Part shown: positions 20,240-34,300 of the stretch, one piece after another | Layout: each line of letters begins with the position of its first letter | Numbering within the stretch: position 1 is the first letter of the stretch | Origin: Sarcocystis neurona | Lineage: Eukaryota; Apicomplexa; Conoidasida; Eucoccidiorida; Sarcocystidae | Length of the DNA stretch: 64,000 bases | NCBI GenBank assembly: GCA_000727475.1 | Contig: KL647309.1 | Location: 2,212,156-2,276,155, forward strand | Direction: 5' to 3' | Notes under the pieces: generated by a model | The model's database searches: none | What the model was told of the DNA's origin: nothing | Seen by the model: the letters and a program-made list of their open reading frames with translations, nothing else | Made by a program: the position numbers and the translations under genes

Positions 20240-23200
20240 GCAGCAGCAACGCCCGGTCTTGCAGTGAGATTGCTATGTAGTACAAGGATAAACGTCTTCA
20301 CCTCTCTACAATACCAGCGGTGACCTACTGCAGCGCCGTGATCTGCCGAAAGCAGCAACAGGACTCTACCCGGGCTCTACTAGGAGCATTTCACCGCCGA
20401 GTGTTCACAGAAACGCCTTACTCAGGTGCGGAGTGGTACTTTTTTGTACTCCTTGCCGTCAGCATCCTTCAAAATAACCCCGTCCCCGCTGCATTGTTTC
20501 AGCGAAGCACTCTACAGCTGTAGCGTCTGGCCAGTTGTCAGCAGTAGGAAGAGTGCTGTTATTCTGCAGCGTTAGCGCTAACTTCACACAGCAGCAAAAG
20601 TTCAGTCAGTAATCCCTGTCAGACGCAAGGGGACCGTCACCTCTTAGAAAACCACCAGCGTCAGAATAGTGGCTGTATACAACTCAGATACACACGTTCA
20701 TCACCTCCTGCAGAAGTTGACAGGCACTTGGAAAAACTGGTTGTGTTACCCTTGCTTGAAATTGAAAACACGCACTGGCCTTTGAACATATTACGGTGAT
20801 AACGATGACGACGACAGCTCTGATGAGGGTGTGGAGGGTGACGTGGAAGCATGTGTTGTGCTCGTAAGGCACAGTGTGCTCTAAGGTGTATCGACAATCT
20901 TTTCCCTCCAACCCAGGCAACAATGTTACCTCAACGAAGCCTGGAGCCGAACTGTCCCGTATGCGGGGGACAAAACCGCTGCTTCAGCAAGAAGGCCGCA
21001 GATTTATGGGGCGTGTAGCTTCGCACGGGCTGGTCCTTTTGCGACTCAGGCTAAAGGTTATTTTGTACGCATCACAGTCCACACACACGCACAAGAAGAG
21101 TGGACTGGATCTCAGGAGGTTGTGTCCTGAGTTCAATCTGACACCACTGTACATCTGGTGATGCCGTTGCTGGCGTCATTTTCAAGGAGTTGAAAGGTGC
21201 GCTATATGTTCCATTCCCATGAGCAGGGCCATGTAGAGTGGTCTACATATAGGCATATACGTACGTATATGGACGTGTGTGAACGGTGGGGAGCAAAGAG
21301 CGATTTTTGCCTCCACTCTGTGCGACCGCGCATGTATGTGTGTGCACACTTACATGCTGTGGAGGACTCGGCTGTGCAGGTATGAGGCCACCAGATTTGA
21401 CTAAAGCGAGAAGATGGACACGAGATAGATGGAGCACTGAGCTGCGTTGCAACTACTGCACTGTAGCTTCTGGTAGTGTCTCATGCGAGTTCCATTTATA
21501 TACAGCCATCAAGCGCCGTCTCAACCTACTGCTCCAGTTTGAACACAGGCGACAAGTCGCAAAGGCGACTCAACCGGGGTTTAGAGAAAATTTGGTGTTT
21601 GTGACTCCTGTTAGGACCAGGGAGCGCCAAGCACCAAATGATACACCATATATCGGAACAGTATTTTTCCCTTCATGTACACGGCGTACAGGAGTTCTAT
21701 TGCCATGGGCTGCATTATAGAAGGAAAGTGACGATCCTCGATACAGGAGCATCACAACGAACAGACGTAAGTGTGTGTGCACACAGGGATAACACAGTGA
21801 AGTGGTTTGACCCGTCATATCGGCCCGCTTACCAATGAAAGTGTGAGTGCACGTAGAAACAACAGCGTAGCGTCCCGCTCCCCTGTCATGCTATTTTAGC
21901 TCACTTTCGTGGGGAAATTGGAATAGAAGAAAGACTCACAAGGGAACTTCCAGTCAGTCTCAATGTGCATACATACACCACACAGTCTACCATGGAGACG
22001 GCACAACTTCAACACCCGGCCTTGAAGTAATATTTAGGTTCCTTGCCCTTGGGTTCTGATGGATCTCCGACAGCAAAATCCCGGTGCCAAAGGTGCAGAC
22101 ACGTCGAGACTGGTATTCGTTTGTAGGTGTGCATGCACAGCTTCCGGAAAAGAGCCGTTGATGACTGCCTGGATGTATCATACACTGAATAGACACACAC
22201 TAGGAAACAGTCGCAAAACGCAGTTATTTCGAGAAGCGGGGAGTCTTCTCCACGTGCAGGCTCATCTCAAGGAAGAGCGCATTCTGCTGCCTCCTGTGCA
22301 TACCATGTGCCGTGGCGCCCCTACAAACAGGCCTGTGGTGGTAACAGAGACGAGTGTGGTCCTGTGTATGCCGGCGTACAGGGAAATTCTCACATATTCT
22401 TGCTACGAGGGTGCTGCCAGTATGTGTGCGTTCTCAACTGTATCGTCGTATCGTGAGCGTATGACTGTATGTCCATCTGGAGCTCTACTTGCACCCTTAG
22501 TCACGCGCACACATATGGCGTAGATTCCTACGTAGCATCACGGAGATGTCATTTTCCAGAGACACAGCAGCGCATCCACATATCTATACGCAGGTGTATC
22601 GCAAATTCGAATAACTCTTCAGGGTGCGGTCCCATGGAACAATTCTGACGCACGAGTGACATACACCTGTGTACACAGGTGTTTCGTAGTTTTGAAATCG
22701 CTCCACAGTGTGAAACCGCGTGCAAGAATTGTTACGTGTAAGATTTGATGCATTTGTGCACGACTCTGGGCGTGTGTGTGTGCGTGTATGCGTATACAAA
22801 CAAATACATACATACACAAAATAATATGTAGAGGTATACGTACACTGGATACACTTACAAACGTATAAAGTGAGCGGTCGTATGTACCGGCACAGCGTAG
22901 ATGTGAATGAGGGGAAAACCTGATGGCGTGCAGCTGGCGCCACGGGACCCGCACGTGCACACACACTGCAGGTGTCCGAGCGCGTTGGTTTTTCACATGT
23001 GAAAGCAGACCTGCAAATCAATAGAAGACAGAAGAAGCGTGACAGAGTCTACACTACTCTGTCGTGATCTGTGACACGGGAATACCAGTTACAGGCCCTC
23101 GACTGTCTCTTAATCTACGGCATACATCATTAGGTACAACAGAGTGTATGACTAGAGAGACGCACACGTGCATGGTTGTTGACAATGAAGGTATATATAT

Positions 23201-25450
23201 GTATGGAATCGTAAAGACTAGCCGCGCACGCGACCTTGGCGTTGGTGAATACACGACCGTCTGGATTACATGTTGCATACGTTCAGGCACACAGCTTGAC
23301 ACATCGTACCGAGCCCCTTATTTATATACATGATCAGTTTCCGTGGAGATTCCTGTGACTCCCTGGGGTCTTATTCATCTTGCGTCCAGCTCCGCGTAGT
23401 ATCCGTACAGCCTCAGCAGTGCGCAGCCGGTACTTGGCGATCGAGCGCACTAGGTAGACACATGCTATACTGGACTGGAGTTTGATTCCGTGATCGTGTA
23501 GCTCACGGCATCTTCGGGTACGATAAAATCTGCTATCTCACTTCAAGACAAGAGTCGATCAACTTCCCATTGAGCATCATGACGGTCGTAAAGAAGAAAT
23601 TCACATAAACTTGTGTGGGTCTCTTCTTCTGGACTGGGGTGAAGTAGCATTCCGGCTTTTTAACGCACAGGACCTACATCTTGGTGCACCGGCGCCGAGC
23701 TTCGCGATTTTGCGTGCCGCTGTCCAGGTGCAGGACTGCTTCAGACTGTAGTTCCCAGGTGGTTGTATCACTTCTCAAAAGCTAATTACCATTCGCCCAT
23801 CGTAACGATATAGTATCCTTGACAACTCTGAGTATATATTTCCGGCACTGACAGATCTGGGCGTTCCCACAGTAGTCAGCAGGGTCAATTTTATACTAAT
23901 TTTTTGCACTACATTTGATGAATTCTTTAATTGCTACTTGGGCCTGCCTACTTGTGTATGGTGGACAGGCCTTTGTACTGCACCAGTTCTGTCGATTCAA
24001 CTTCTACGGGACGTACACTCGCAAAGCGTCTAGTGAAAGTGGTGTGTAAGGTTCGTAAGGAAAAGGAGAGGCTACAATCGGATAGTTCCACAAGTCTGCA
24101 CATGAAAATGTCGCCCCGTACCCTTGCAGGATCTACGCGTCTCGAGGGTGCACGAATGTATGAGTACCGGCAGTTTTCGGCTTTATTATCATGTCCCGTT
24201 GTCGAACGGAGCAGTGATTTACCATGTCTGCACGCGGTATCAGTCACGAGTAACGTTCCTCCGGTTCTGAGTGGCCGGACACCGTATCAATAAACTTCCT
24301 CGTTTCTGGTACAGGCAAGTTGACCTTCTCCTCCGGAAACATCTACGTACGGACAAAAAAACTGCCTCCGCGTTGCTCGAGCTCCACTCATTCTAACGCC
24401 TTTTCGCTGCGTACGGAAAAAAACGCAGGACACTACAGGATGCTTCAGCAACCAAGACAGCCGCTCACTCGGAGTTCACCACCGGCGGCCTCCCAAAGCA
24501 ATATTACTACTGGATTTCAAGCTGGTATCGGCAACTCACACCATTTCTCTCACAAGATGCCGTGCAAGTCACAAATTAAGGCGGCTGTATGAGTTTCTCT
24601 TCTGTGCTGAACTCTGTATGTGCTGTCTGCTACGGCAGCGTCTCTATCTCATTGAGTGCTCTCAGTCTTCCGTTTCAACCGGAGGCCGCACTCCTGACGC
24701 TGCCTTTCTCAGACCTTCGGTGCTTCCACAGCTATTGGACTTGTTCCAAAGAGGTACCAAGTGTAGGTTTCTGTTCAAGGTCGAGAGGCCTGACAACAAG
24801 GGTTCATGTCCTGTGTACATTTCCGTTGTTTCAGTGAAGATTTCAGCATTTGTCGAATAAGCGCGACGCAAGGCCTTCCCTGTCTGCTTACGTCGAATAC
24901 TAATGTCACGATTGCGTCCCCTTGTACGTGCACTCAGGCCCTAGCCAGAATCTCCGTGTGTCCGACTGACGAGTGCGGTTTTCGGCTCTTAGCAATGCTG
25001 AAGAAAGAGTAGCCTTCGGTATAGTTGTGTAGCTAGGCAAGAGTAGTTGCTGTGCAAACACAGTCATCCAAAAATTCCGGCTCGTTTTTGCGCGTGTGCA
25101 TTCAATTCGAGCCGGTAGGGCGGAACCTGCGCGTTTTCATATGTGACGTAAACCGGTGTTGCCAGAATCCTTCAATCTGTACCGCTGCGCAGACACGCGA
25201 CGGTACTGAGTGAAAATTTACCGTTTCTGTTGTCGTACCGCGTGATGCTGCACACATTCCCCAGTACCTTCGCTTACAGGTGATCCTCAGGTGTAAGTAC
25301 GCCGCCGTACCACCATCGTACGCGCAAGAATAGCGTGTGTGCACGCATAGTCAGGTTGCGTTCTACATATCCATGGAGGTTTTTGCTGCATCTTTCTGTC
25401 AACTGAAAAAACTAGAAGTAGGTACTGCAACGCGATTTTGACGAATATGT
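20240..25450. other. Gene-poor region, nothing supported
   Basis: There is no frame with a recognisable domain and no tandem triplets. TG/TA simple sequence is scattered (for example about 22760-22860). From about 23.3 to 25.1 kb the plus strand becomes T-rich, the reverse of the A/G bias at 13-16 kb. Small frames such as 24320-24592 and 24806-25012 (plus) are open but unsupported. Confidence 0.4.
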
Positions 25451-25742
25451 ATTATGCAGATATATGCATGCATCCGTATAAACGCACCTAGATCATCGCT
25501 ACCACATACACGTACCACGAATCCACTCCTGTGTCGTCATCCACTATGCCTGCATCTCGACGGAATTCCATCCCTGGTGGATGGAAACGCGTACCTAAGG
25601 GCGGCAGAACGAATGTACGTGCTCGCGTGTATACATCTATGCAACACACATGTGCAAGCACGTGTGTGTGGTGGACCACGTCCGTGTGTCTCCTCACCCG
25701 CCTACGCGACCAAAAGGTGCACTGGGTTGGCGAGATGAATAG

Positions 25743-26224
25743 ATGGATGACGGATTGTGCTACGAGTTCTTCCACAGCCACGTCTCCTCGTCTTCCGCCA
25801 CCTCCTCCTCGGCTCACCGCATCGTGCGGTTGCATACCTGGAGCGCAGCTGTACGCTGCCGAGCTGCCGGCGCTGCCGTAGTTGGTTCTTCCGTGCTGGT
25901 GCTGTTGCGGGGGTTGGCGCTGCTCCTGCCGGTGGTGCTGCTGCGGTTGGTGCTGCCGGCCGCTGGTGCTGCCGGGTCGCGGCGCGCTGATCCTTCCACT
26001 CGTATTGTTTCTCCTGCTGGTAGTGTGGATAGTGATATACGACGGGCCGCTACTGCTCGTGCTGATCCAACCGGGAGCGATACTACTACTATGGCTTCCG
26101 CTGCTACCAGTATGGATGGTGTTATGTGCTCGATTGGCGTGTTGCTGCTGGGTGACGCTGCACCGGTGCGGAAGTGACCCCGCGGGCGGCCCTTCTGTGA
26201 CGCGCGAGGTTGAGAGAGCTGCAT
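25743..26224. other. CTG-rich patch open on both strands, coding strand unresolved
   Basis: The plus strand is CTG-rich. On the minus strand 25814-26224 is open for 136 codons (Ala/Ser/Thr/Arg-rich, the usual sense for CAG-coded runs). On the plus strand 25743-26177 is open for 144 codons with an Ala/Val/Leu-rich hydrophobic run, and 25882-26481 for 199 codons of Cys/Leu/Trp-rich sequence. Mutually open antisense frames are expected where CTG/CAG triplets remove stop codons, so at most one is real. Confidence 0.25.
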
Positions 26225-26499
26225 TTTCTGTTGTACAGCATCAACCGGGCTCTATAATGCCCAGAAATACTCTGGTTTTTTGCCCATCCCTCTCGTGTGT
26301 CGCTTCTGCTGTTCTCTTTCTCCCATCTGCCCTTCCGTCCCCGAGTCCTTCCTTCCTCTTTTCTCGCGCACACCCGCGTGAGCCGCCTCTCCTACCGCAC
26401 CGTCCTGCTGCTGACCCGCGAACGGGTAAGATGATCTACTCTGCATCCGCTCTTCTAATCGGTATTCTCTGCGGTTTTTGAATAGCGAAGACGAGACAG

Positions 26500-27880
26500 T
26501 TGCGTGGTCGGTGCGATGCGCGGATACCGCGATAGCAGTGTCGTGTAGGCTCAAAGAAGAGTAGCCACGTCGACCACACACGTGTCCACGTGTAGAGACT
26601 CACCTGTCCGTCTGTATGTATCTCTCTCCGTCTACGTACCGACTACGCTTGTGACCTGTGATGTGGGTCTGCACCACAGACACGAACCGCCTCAAATGGA
26701 CGTACATTTGTGTGCATCTGTGTTACTGACGTCCCCCCACGAATTTGCACACATGCCCATGATGCGTCTACATCTGTAGATCGGTGCACATCTCGCTTCT
26801 GTTGCCGCTTTCGTGTCCTTGTGCAGTGATATTGCCATTCGCAGACGCCGTTCTACATAAGCACAGATGCACATAAATATGCACTTCCAAATCCGTAAAT
26901 GTAGTTCCGTCAGAGCTGGTAGCAGGTTTCCACTGGTTTAGTCGCCTCCTCGAGATGCAGGACACTCCTGCGTCAGTTCTTCTTATTTTCTGTGCAAGCT
27001 AGAGTGCGGCTTTGTATTTTTCGATGGGCTCACACGAAGGGTGCGCTCTAGTTAAACGCGCACTCATCTATCGTGGATGATCACCATCTCCTGCCACAAA
27101 GGAGGAGTTGGGCTCCGTGTGCGGCGTCTCCTTCTGCAGGTGTGGCAAGAATCATTAAATATGTGAGGCCTAGATAGATCAAATAATACAACATCAAGAA
27201 GAACAACACCGTGGAGAGCACGCTGTCGCTCCTTCCGTGTATTCATGTGTACTGCGGCTCCTGTCTTCCTGGCTCGTACAGTTTTTCTGCCTTCTTCCGT
27301 CCTTTGCTTTCTAGATGTATCCTCAGTCGCCAACACCCACTCGATGAATGACTGTAACATTTTGCTGCTACTTGTAGTGCTAACCCTAACGTAATATTGT
27401 CTGCCTTTTATGAGGTCAAAACAAGTATAAGTATGTTCGTAGGAAAATGCGCGTACGTATGTGTATGACGTTGCTGGTTATACATCACGGCATTGTATAC
27501 ACTGGACTATTGATGGAGGGCACTACAGAGGGGAACACACGTCTTTCTGCACTTCCACTCGTCTTTTGGTACCCGTGACATTCCGCAGCTGCATAGGCAC
27601 GTACGGGAGGACACGAAAGGAAGTGTGGATACATATATTCGTCTTTCATGTGAAAGAACTACGTATCGTACGTACTTGCCCCATGCATATACATACAAGT
27701 GGAACGAAAGATATGTACGAGTATGTGATGTGTACATCTTTTGATATCTCCCTTCTTGTTTCATAGAGAATAAAGGTGTGTACGCAACTAGGTTACCGTG
27801 TACAAGTATGGAATGAGGTGGAAACTAAAGCATCCGTACAAATATTGTGGGTGTATCTATCTCCTCTTTTATGCATATAT
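26500..27880. other. Intergenic, no gene seen
   Basis: Ordinary sequence with scattered TGTA/ACAC. No supported frame and no long tandem array. This leads into the microsatellite-rich block that starts near 27.9 kb. Confidence 0.4.
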
Positions 27881-27884
27881 GATA

Positions 27885-30800
27885 CATTATATATATATAT
27901 ATGTACATATAAGACATGCCGTCCATTTGGTGCTCCCATGGCAAACAGCGGAGTGCTTCAGGTGGATGGCCCTTTGTCGTATACATATATATATATATAT
28001 ATATACACATATGTATTTGTCTACGTATATCTTCATCTATAGTTGTACACGTGTGCCTGTATATATATATATATATATAGGCACATACCTACGTAAGCCA
28101 GTCTGTACGGGTGTACGTATATCACGTAGAGAGAGCGACTCCCTACGCGTATTCTCCCTCTGTGGTCGCTTCCAACAGCAAGACGAATTCACGTGGATAA
28201 CGCACTTCCCCTCGTGTACAAAAGCAGCAGACGACTGTTTCTCTACTCGCCGGTACCCCACTCTCTGAATCCCTATTTTACAGTGCACTCCGCCAGTACG
28301 TATGGATATCAATCTATCCACATATATATATATATGTATTCTTATATTCAAGTAGATATGCGTGTACATATGTACGCATTTCTACGTACAAATAGACACC
28401 GTCCTACACGTTTGTAGATATATATATATGTGTTCTGAGATCATTCAGGTATACGTGTACATATGTAGACATTTCTGCATACAAATACATATCGTCCCTA
28501 CACGTGTGTATATATATATATATTCTGATATTCATCTAGATATATGTATCCATGTGTACGTATGTGTACGTGTGTACGTGTGTACGCATATCTACCAATA
28601 CAAACCATCATCCTACACGTATATGTATATATATGTACATGTAAGTGTATGTTGATATTCCCACACAGATATTAAGTGTATACGTAAGTACGCACGTAGC
28701 AGTAGAGACCGACCTACACCTATGTACAAATATGTGTTTGTACAGGCATCGGTATACATCGTCACTCGCAGAAGTCTACCACGTACGTCCCAATGCAATA
28801 CGTATATTCACGCATGTATGAGAATATATCTGCACGTAAATGTATCCATACATACATGTCTACACATTGAATCATATGTGGAGGCGCACAGCTGTGAATA
28901 CACGTGTATTTGCATACTGTCCAGGCATATATCTCTTGGTATCTACAAACGGAGACACGCATACGCACATGTGCAGGGAGCTTGTGTAGAGGGGTACACC
29001 TGTCTGCATGCGTCATCTGCGTATGTGTAGCAGCACACACACATTTACATGTACGGATACACGCGTATACATGCATACGCGTATGTTGTCGCGCCCCATG
29101 CATATACACGTACCTATACAACGGTACGTGTGTGCATGTGTGTGTATCTGGACGTGGGTTCTTACATCAATACGTATCTGCGTGCAATCGAACCTGTCTG
29201 TCTTCACTCACAAGTGCACACCCCCCCACCCACACACACTTCTACGACTGCAGAGGATATCCTCTTCACACGTGTGCGCCCACCCACCCACCACAGACCC
29301 AGACACGTACGCCTTTCCGGTGATGTGCAAAGGAAGTCCCGTCTTTCTACATGTAGACACATACGTCTAGAAAGATGTAGGCCCGGAAGCCTCTCAAAAT
29401 AGCGTGACTCTGTGAAAAACGGCCGTTTCTATCCCCTTGCTTCTCGGGGCACAGGCGCAGTCGGTACATACGTCTACGAAAATGGGACCGTGGTTCTTTG
29501 TGTGACTGTTTCTCCCTGAGCCACTCCAGCAGCAGCAGCAGCAGTGAGAGCGTGTCTCTTGCGTGTCTTTTCTGCGTCTCTTTTTTCCGTGTCTTCGCAG
29601 GAGAACATATAAGTGTGTGGCGACATGTGTCTGTGCGTGTGTGTGTGTGAGAACGGCGACGACTTGGTGGCCTGCGTCCGTGTGCCTTGCATTCCTCAGT
29701 CACGCACATGCACGTACGTGTGTGCGTGTGTCCATCGTCGTAAGTCTTCACACGTGCAAGTAGTACAAGCACCCCTCTGCAATATTGTTGCCGCACCGAT
29801 TAAATATGCGTCTTCCATCATAAACCAACGTGCCTGCCTCTTCTCGGTGTACACCTACTAGGATCTAATTCTTCATACATGTACGTGTGTTTGTGCGTCT
29901 GTATGTATGTGTGTGAGTGTGTGCGTGTGGACACGTATTTAGAGAGGACGTCTCCATCTCTATTGATGCGTGTGTCTGTCTGTGTAGACGAGCATGGATG
30001 TACGTGCGTCCACTTGTAGATTGACGTGTACGGAAACGCCGCTCTTTCTCTGCTGAAGCGTCCAAAGAGAGACAGGCCCAAGGATCTGTTTTAATCCTTC
30101 TTCACTGAACTGTGCCACTCCCACGTGAAGGCTTCTTATGCTGCGCACGTGGATATACACGTCAATCTTTCTTTATATTCGAATGACGGAGGGGAACGCT
30201 TGTTCACCCACGCAGCACATCAGAGAAGAAGAGAAAGTGGACCCTCCCGGGGCTCTTCATTAGAACCTACTGAGATAATATATATATATATATGTATCCC
30301 TGGACGCGTATACGCCTACACTAATACATATATATGGATATACGGGGAATATCGCTTATATCTATGTGCGTATATAAATTCGAAATTTTCTATTGGGTCT
30401 CTCGAACACACGTATGCGTTCAGATGCATATATACCGTACGTGTGTATGTGTATATGTGCGTATGTATATATGTATGTGTGTATGGATGTACGTATGTAT
30501 GTATGTATAAATGTATGTGTTCATATATGTATGGATGTATGCATGTGTATGTGAATATGTACGTATTTATGTTTGTATGTATGAATGTGTATATGTATGT
30601 ATATACGTATGTATTTATGTATGCATACACCATACGCATGTATGTGCGCATTCAAATTCTGAAATATTGGCCCATTTGGACACGTGTAACTATCACGATG
30701 CATATCTACGTGTGCCTACGTACGCAGACAGAGGGGCACATATATATATATATATATGTATGTACGCAGACATATTGAAGTGTATAGAAATTCATATGGA

Positions 30801-31250
30801 GTACAGCTAGTCAAGGACATTTGTACGCATCTTTCTGTGAACAGTTATGATATGCGTATGCCTACGTACACACACACACACACATACGTACGTGCTGGTG
30901 GACGTACACACATATGAGAATATACGTATATATATATATATATATGGAGTGCTGCGTGATGTCACAGTTGATCTTCGTAGAAGACTGCGTTACGGCTGAA
31001 CCGCACTTGTGGCACCCAGGACAGAGGCTCCTGTGGCATGTCTTTGTTTCATCCGAGCACACATATACGTGTATACACGGGAGCAACATGCAGACACATG
31101 CGTCAGTACATATTTTTGTGGAGGAAGAGAAAGTGAGGAAGAAACGACGTCCATTTGCGTCTGCACAGCCGTCTTTCTGTATACATATATATATACATAT
31201 ATATATATGTATAGTATTGTACACCCACATAGCGGACGAGCTCTGGTATA
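27885..31250. repeat. Microsatellite-dense 5' flank of 6PGDH copy A
   Basis: (TA)n tracts occur at about 27886-27907, 27984-28006, 28060-28079, 28322-28336, 28508-28524, 30277-30294, 30738-30758, 30926-30946 and 31184-31212. There are also (CA)n near 30870-30890, (TATG)n-rich DNA at 30425-30645 and TG/CA-rich DNA at 28.7-29.9 kb. Frames here translate as Tyr/Ile/His/Thr/Val/Cys runs typical of such repeats and are not genes. Confidence 0.85.
28322..28722. repeat. Minisatellite, four degenerate units of about 90-113 bp
   Basis: Four successive units start with (TA)n at about 28322, 28417, 28508 and 28621. Each runs through a related GTGTACATATGTA-like middle and ends in a shared CCTACACG-type motif (28401, 28495, 28610 and 28710). 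The copies are degenerate but aligned in order, which shows an old tandem duplication. Confidence 0.7.
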
Positions 31251-31301
31251 TTCGTTGTTGCCTGTCTTCGCCCTTGCTCTCTTTTTCTGGCAGAGTGAGA
31301 A

Positions 31302-34300
31302 ATGGAGACTTGCGACGTGGGCGTCTACGGCCTGGCCGTGATGGGACTCAATCTCTCGCTCAATATCTGCAGCAGAGGGTTCCGGGTCTGCGTCTGCAAT
31401 CGCACAGAGACAAAAACTGAGGCAGCAGTGCAGCAGGCGCAGCAAGAGGGTCTCGGAAGCAACTACGTCCCCACTAAAACTACACAAGAATTTGTACGCT
31501 CGGAAATTGGTGCCTAAAAGATTCTGCATGTGCATGTGTACAAATGTGTATGTCTACTCGGGTACTGAGCCAAGTTGCTCGGAGAAAGACTCCCCATGTA
31601 CGTATATATATATATATATTTCTGTACGTATGTACATATCCGCGCGTGTGCAGCGCAATTGGTGAGGAAAACACTCTCCACATACATATATATATAAATA
31701 TATATGTATCCCCACGTGTGCCGTACCACGTGTGTTTCTCATTGTTTCCACCTGTATCGGTATGTTTTATTGACTCTACATACATATATGTATGGCTGTG
31801 TACAAATTTCTGAATATCAAACAGCTGCAACATATATACGTGTATGTATATCGAGGTCTATATGTATATATGGGGAGGAGTGGAAAGGAAAATATATACA
31901 CTTGTGTGTGTGTGTGTGTGTGTGTGTGTACATCGTCCCTTTGGGGTTCAAGCTGCCATATACCTCTATATACGTGAGCACACATATAAATCTGAAAGTG
32001 TACCGAAGTACAGTTCCATCGTGTCGAACTGTAGAATACATGAGAATGTGTGGATTCGCACGCATACCTGCACATGTATATACATTTGCATGGGTTCTCC
32101 ACCGTGCGTCCCTGTGTTGCCGCTAGGAGGGTGTCTCCTACGCATAAACGTGCACGCATTGAGGCGAACGAAGTGGCAGAGAGACGTCCCGCGAAACGTG
32201 GAGCTGATCAAACCCAGAGATGCAGCAGCAGCAGGAGAAGGCGGTGCTGCGGGCACGCTTCAATTTATAGCGCGTATGCCTGCGTATGAGCCTCTGTGTG
32301 TGTGCCTCTGTGCACGTATAGCACTTCTCCGCTTCCCGCGCCTCCCCGTCCCACGCCTTCGTTTTGCGTACGTACGTGTTCTAACCGCACGAACAAGCCA
32401 CACATGCGTCTGGGGTGGAGAACCGGTCCTTTTCGTCTCGTTTTGCTGCTGTACAAATTTCCGTCGCCCGTAGACACAGCGACGTGGTCCATCCACGGAG
32501 ATTGCCGCAGACCGATTGGGGGGGGAGGGGGGGGGATGAGCAGGAGAAGAGTGAGAAGAAGAAAAGACGGCAGCAGCAGCAGCCCCGCTGAGAAGCGCAT
32601 TTGGTTTCCCTTCATCTGTGAGAGTTGTTTGTTGTAGTGTGTGGGGATAGTGGAACAGAGGAACAGAACTCACCACCCCACACGGGTACGTGTATATACG
32701 TGCTTATATGTGGATTTATGCCCATACACACAAGTATCTTGACGTATATTTGTGTGTGTGTATGGAGAAGAATGACGCACGGACAGGCGAGTGAAGAAGA
32801 CGGCTTCGAGAAGTGCACAGCTTCTCAGCTGTGCACGTGTGTTTGCCACCTGCCACGAAAGGAAAATACCTCACCATAATGTACAGAGGGCTGAAATGCG
32901 TGCGCATTTCTCTTCCAGACACATACGCGAATATCTACACATTCATACATACATCCTTATTTACGTATATGTGTAGTATATGTAGATATTTCTATCTATG
33001 CTCTCTGTCTCTCTCCCTATATATACATATATATAAATATATGTGCATGTGTGAGTATATGTTGATATACCACTGTGTGCTCTTTCTGTGTGTGTCTCTG
33101 TCTATATATATGTATACGTTAGTATTTGTGGATTTTCCTCTGCATGCTCTCTGTCTCTCTCTCTCTGTATATAGGTGCATGTGTAAGTATGTGTAGGTAT
33201 ACCACTGTGTGCTGTCTCATTCTGTCTCTATCCCTACGTGTATGCAAATAAGTCGATTCATGAGGCCCTTTCTTCCCTCTTCTACATCCACACATATCTG
33301 CGGTTCCATCAAAAGGTACCCGCCTTCTGCTCTGTTGCAAGTTTGTCCGCAGGCTTATGTGCTCCATGTGTGCGTATGTATGTATATATACATCCAAGTG
33401 TATATCTCTACACGCGCGAGTGGACCATACATCTCCATATGAAATCTTACGTTGCGCAGGTGCGGGCCCTAAAGAAGCCAAGAAGAATTATAATGATGAT
33501 CCAAGTAAGTCGATGTAGGCTGCTCTTCTGCCCCTCCTCGCACGAAGATTGTTTTATCCACACATGCAATATCTACACACACACAAATGTGTGTATGAAT
33601 ACACATACGTGTATATATACATGTGTGTATATCGCAGTCTGATAGAAAGTCGAACACACTGCTAGTCAGCGAGACCTGCGCGTCTTCTGTCAGCCACTAC
33701 GGATCTACATAGATGTATAAGACACTCTCTGCTCTGATACAATATCTATATGGTCGTATGTATGTAGATATAGTATACACATATACGCAAATTGCAGGTT
33801 CATAGAGGTCACAACACACTACGTTCGCGTTGGTCAGCGAATTTTGCGCGACTTCTTTAGGCCGCTGTAGATCCACGTTGATGTGTGCGCTGCTTTGATA
33901 CCCCTGCACATAGGTATAGTATACGTATATATATATATATATATGTGTATTGCAGGTTGATAGCAATCGTAACGCACTACGTCCCCTTTTGTCAGCGAGA
34001 CGTGCACGGCCTCTTTTAGCCGCTATAAATCTGCGTGGCTACGTCAACACCTCTCTGCTCTGCTGTATAGAGGCAGACACACACAGACACACACACAATC
34101 TCCCGCATATCTCCATATGTAGGTTGCTGGCGACTGCTCCTTTGACTTCCTTTCCACGCGGTGCTGCGCGCCTGTCTTCCATTGTAGGTGGAGCCCCGTC
34201 TCTCTTTTTCTTCCTCTGTCTTTGTCTGTCTACACTCGAGTGTATACACGCATGAGCTTGCACCTGTATTTGCCAGGGTGAACAGACATTTGCATGCAGA

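Noticed and set aside
27376..27396. Telomere-like CCCTAAC near 27382 and other isolated CCCTAA/GGGTTA
   Set aside because: They occur as single copies with no tandem array, so chance is sufficient.
30125..30778. 217-codon frame rich in Tyr, Val, Cys and Met
   Set aside because: It is a translation of (TATG)n and (TG)n microsatellite DNA. Similar Tyr/Ile/His/Thr/Val frames at 27.8-31 kb, 31.5-33.2 kb, 37.7-38.4 kb, 42.4-43.6 kb and 46.1-46.9 kb are rejected alike.
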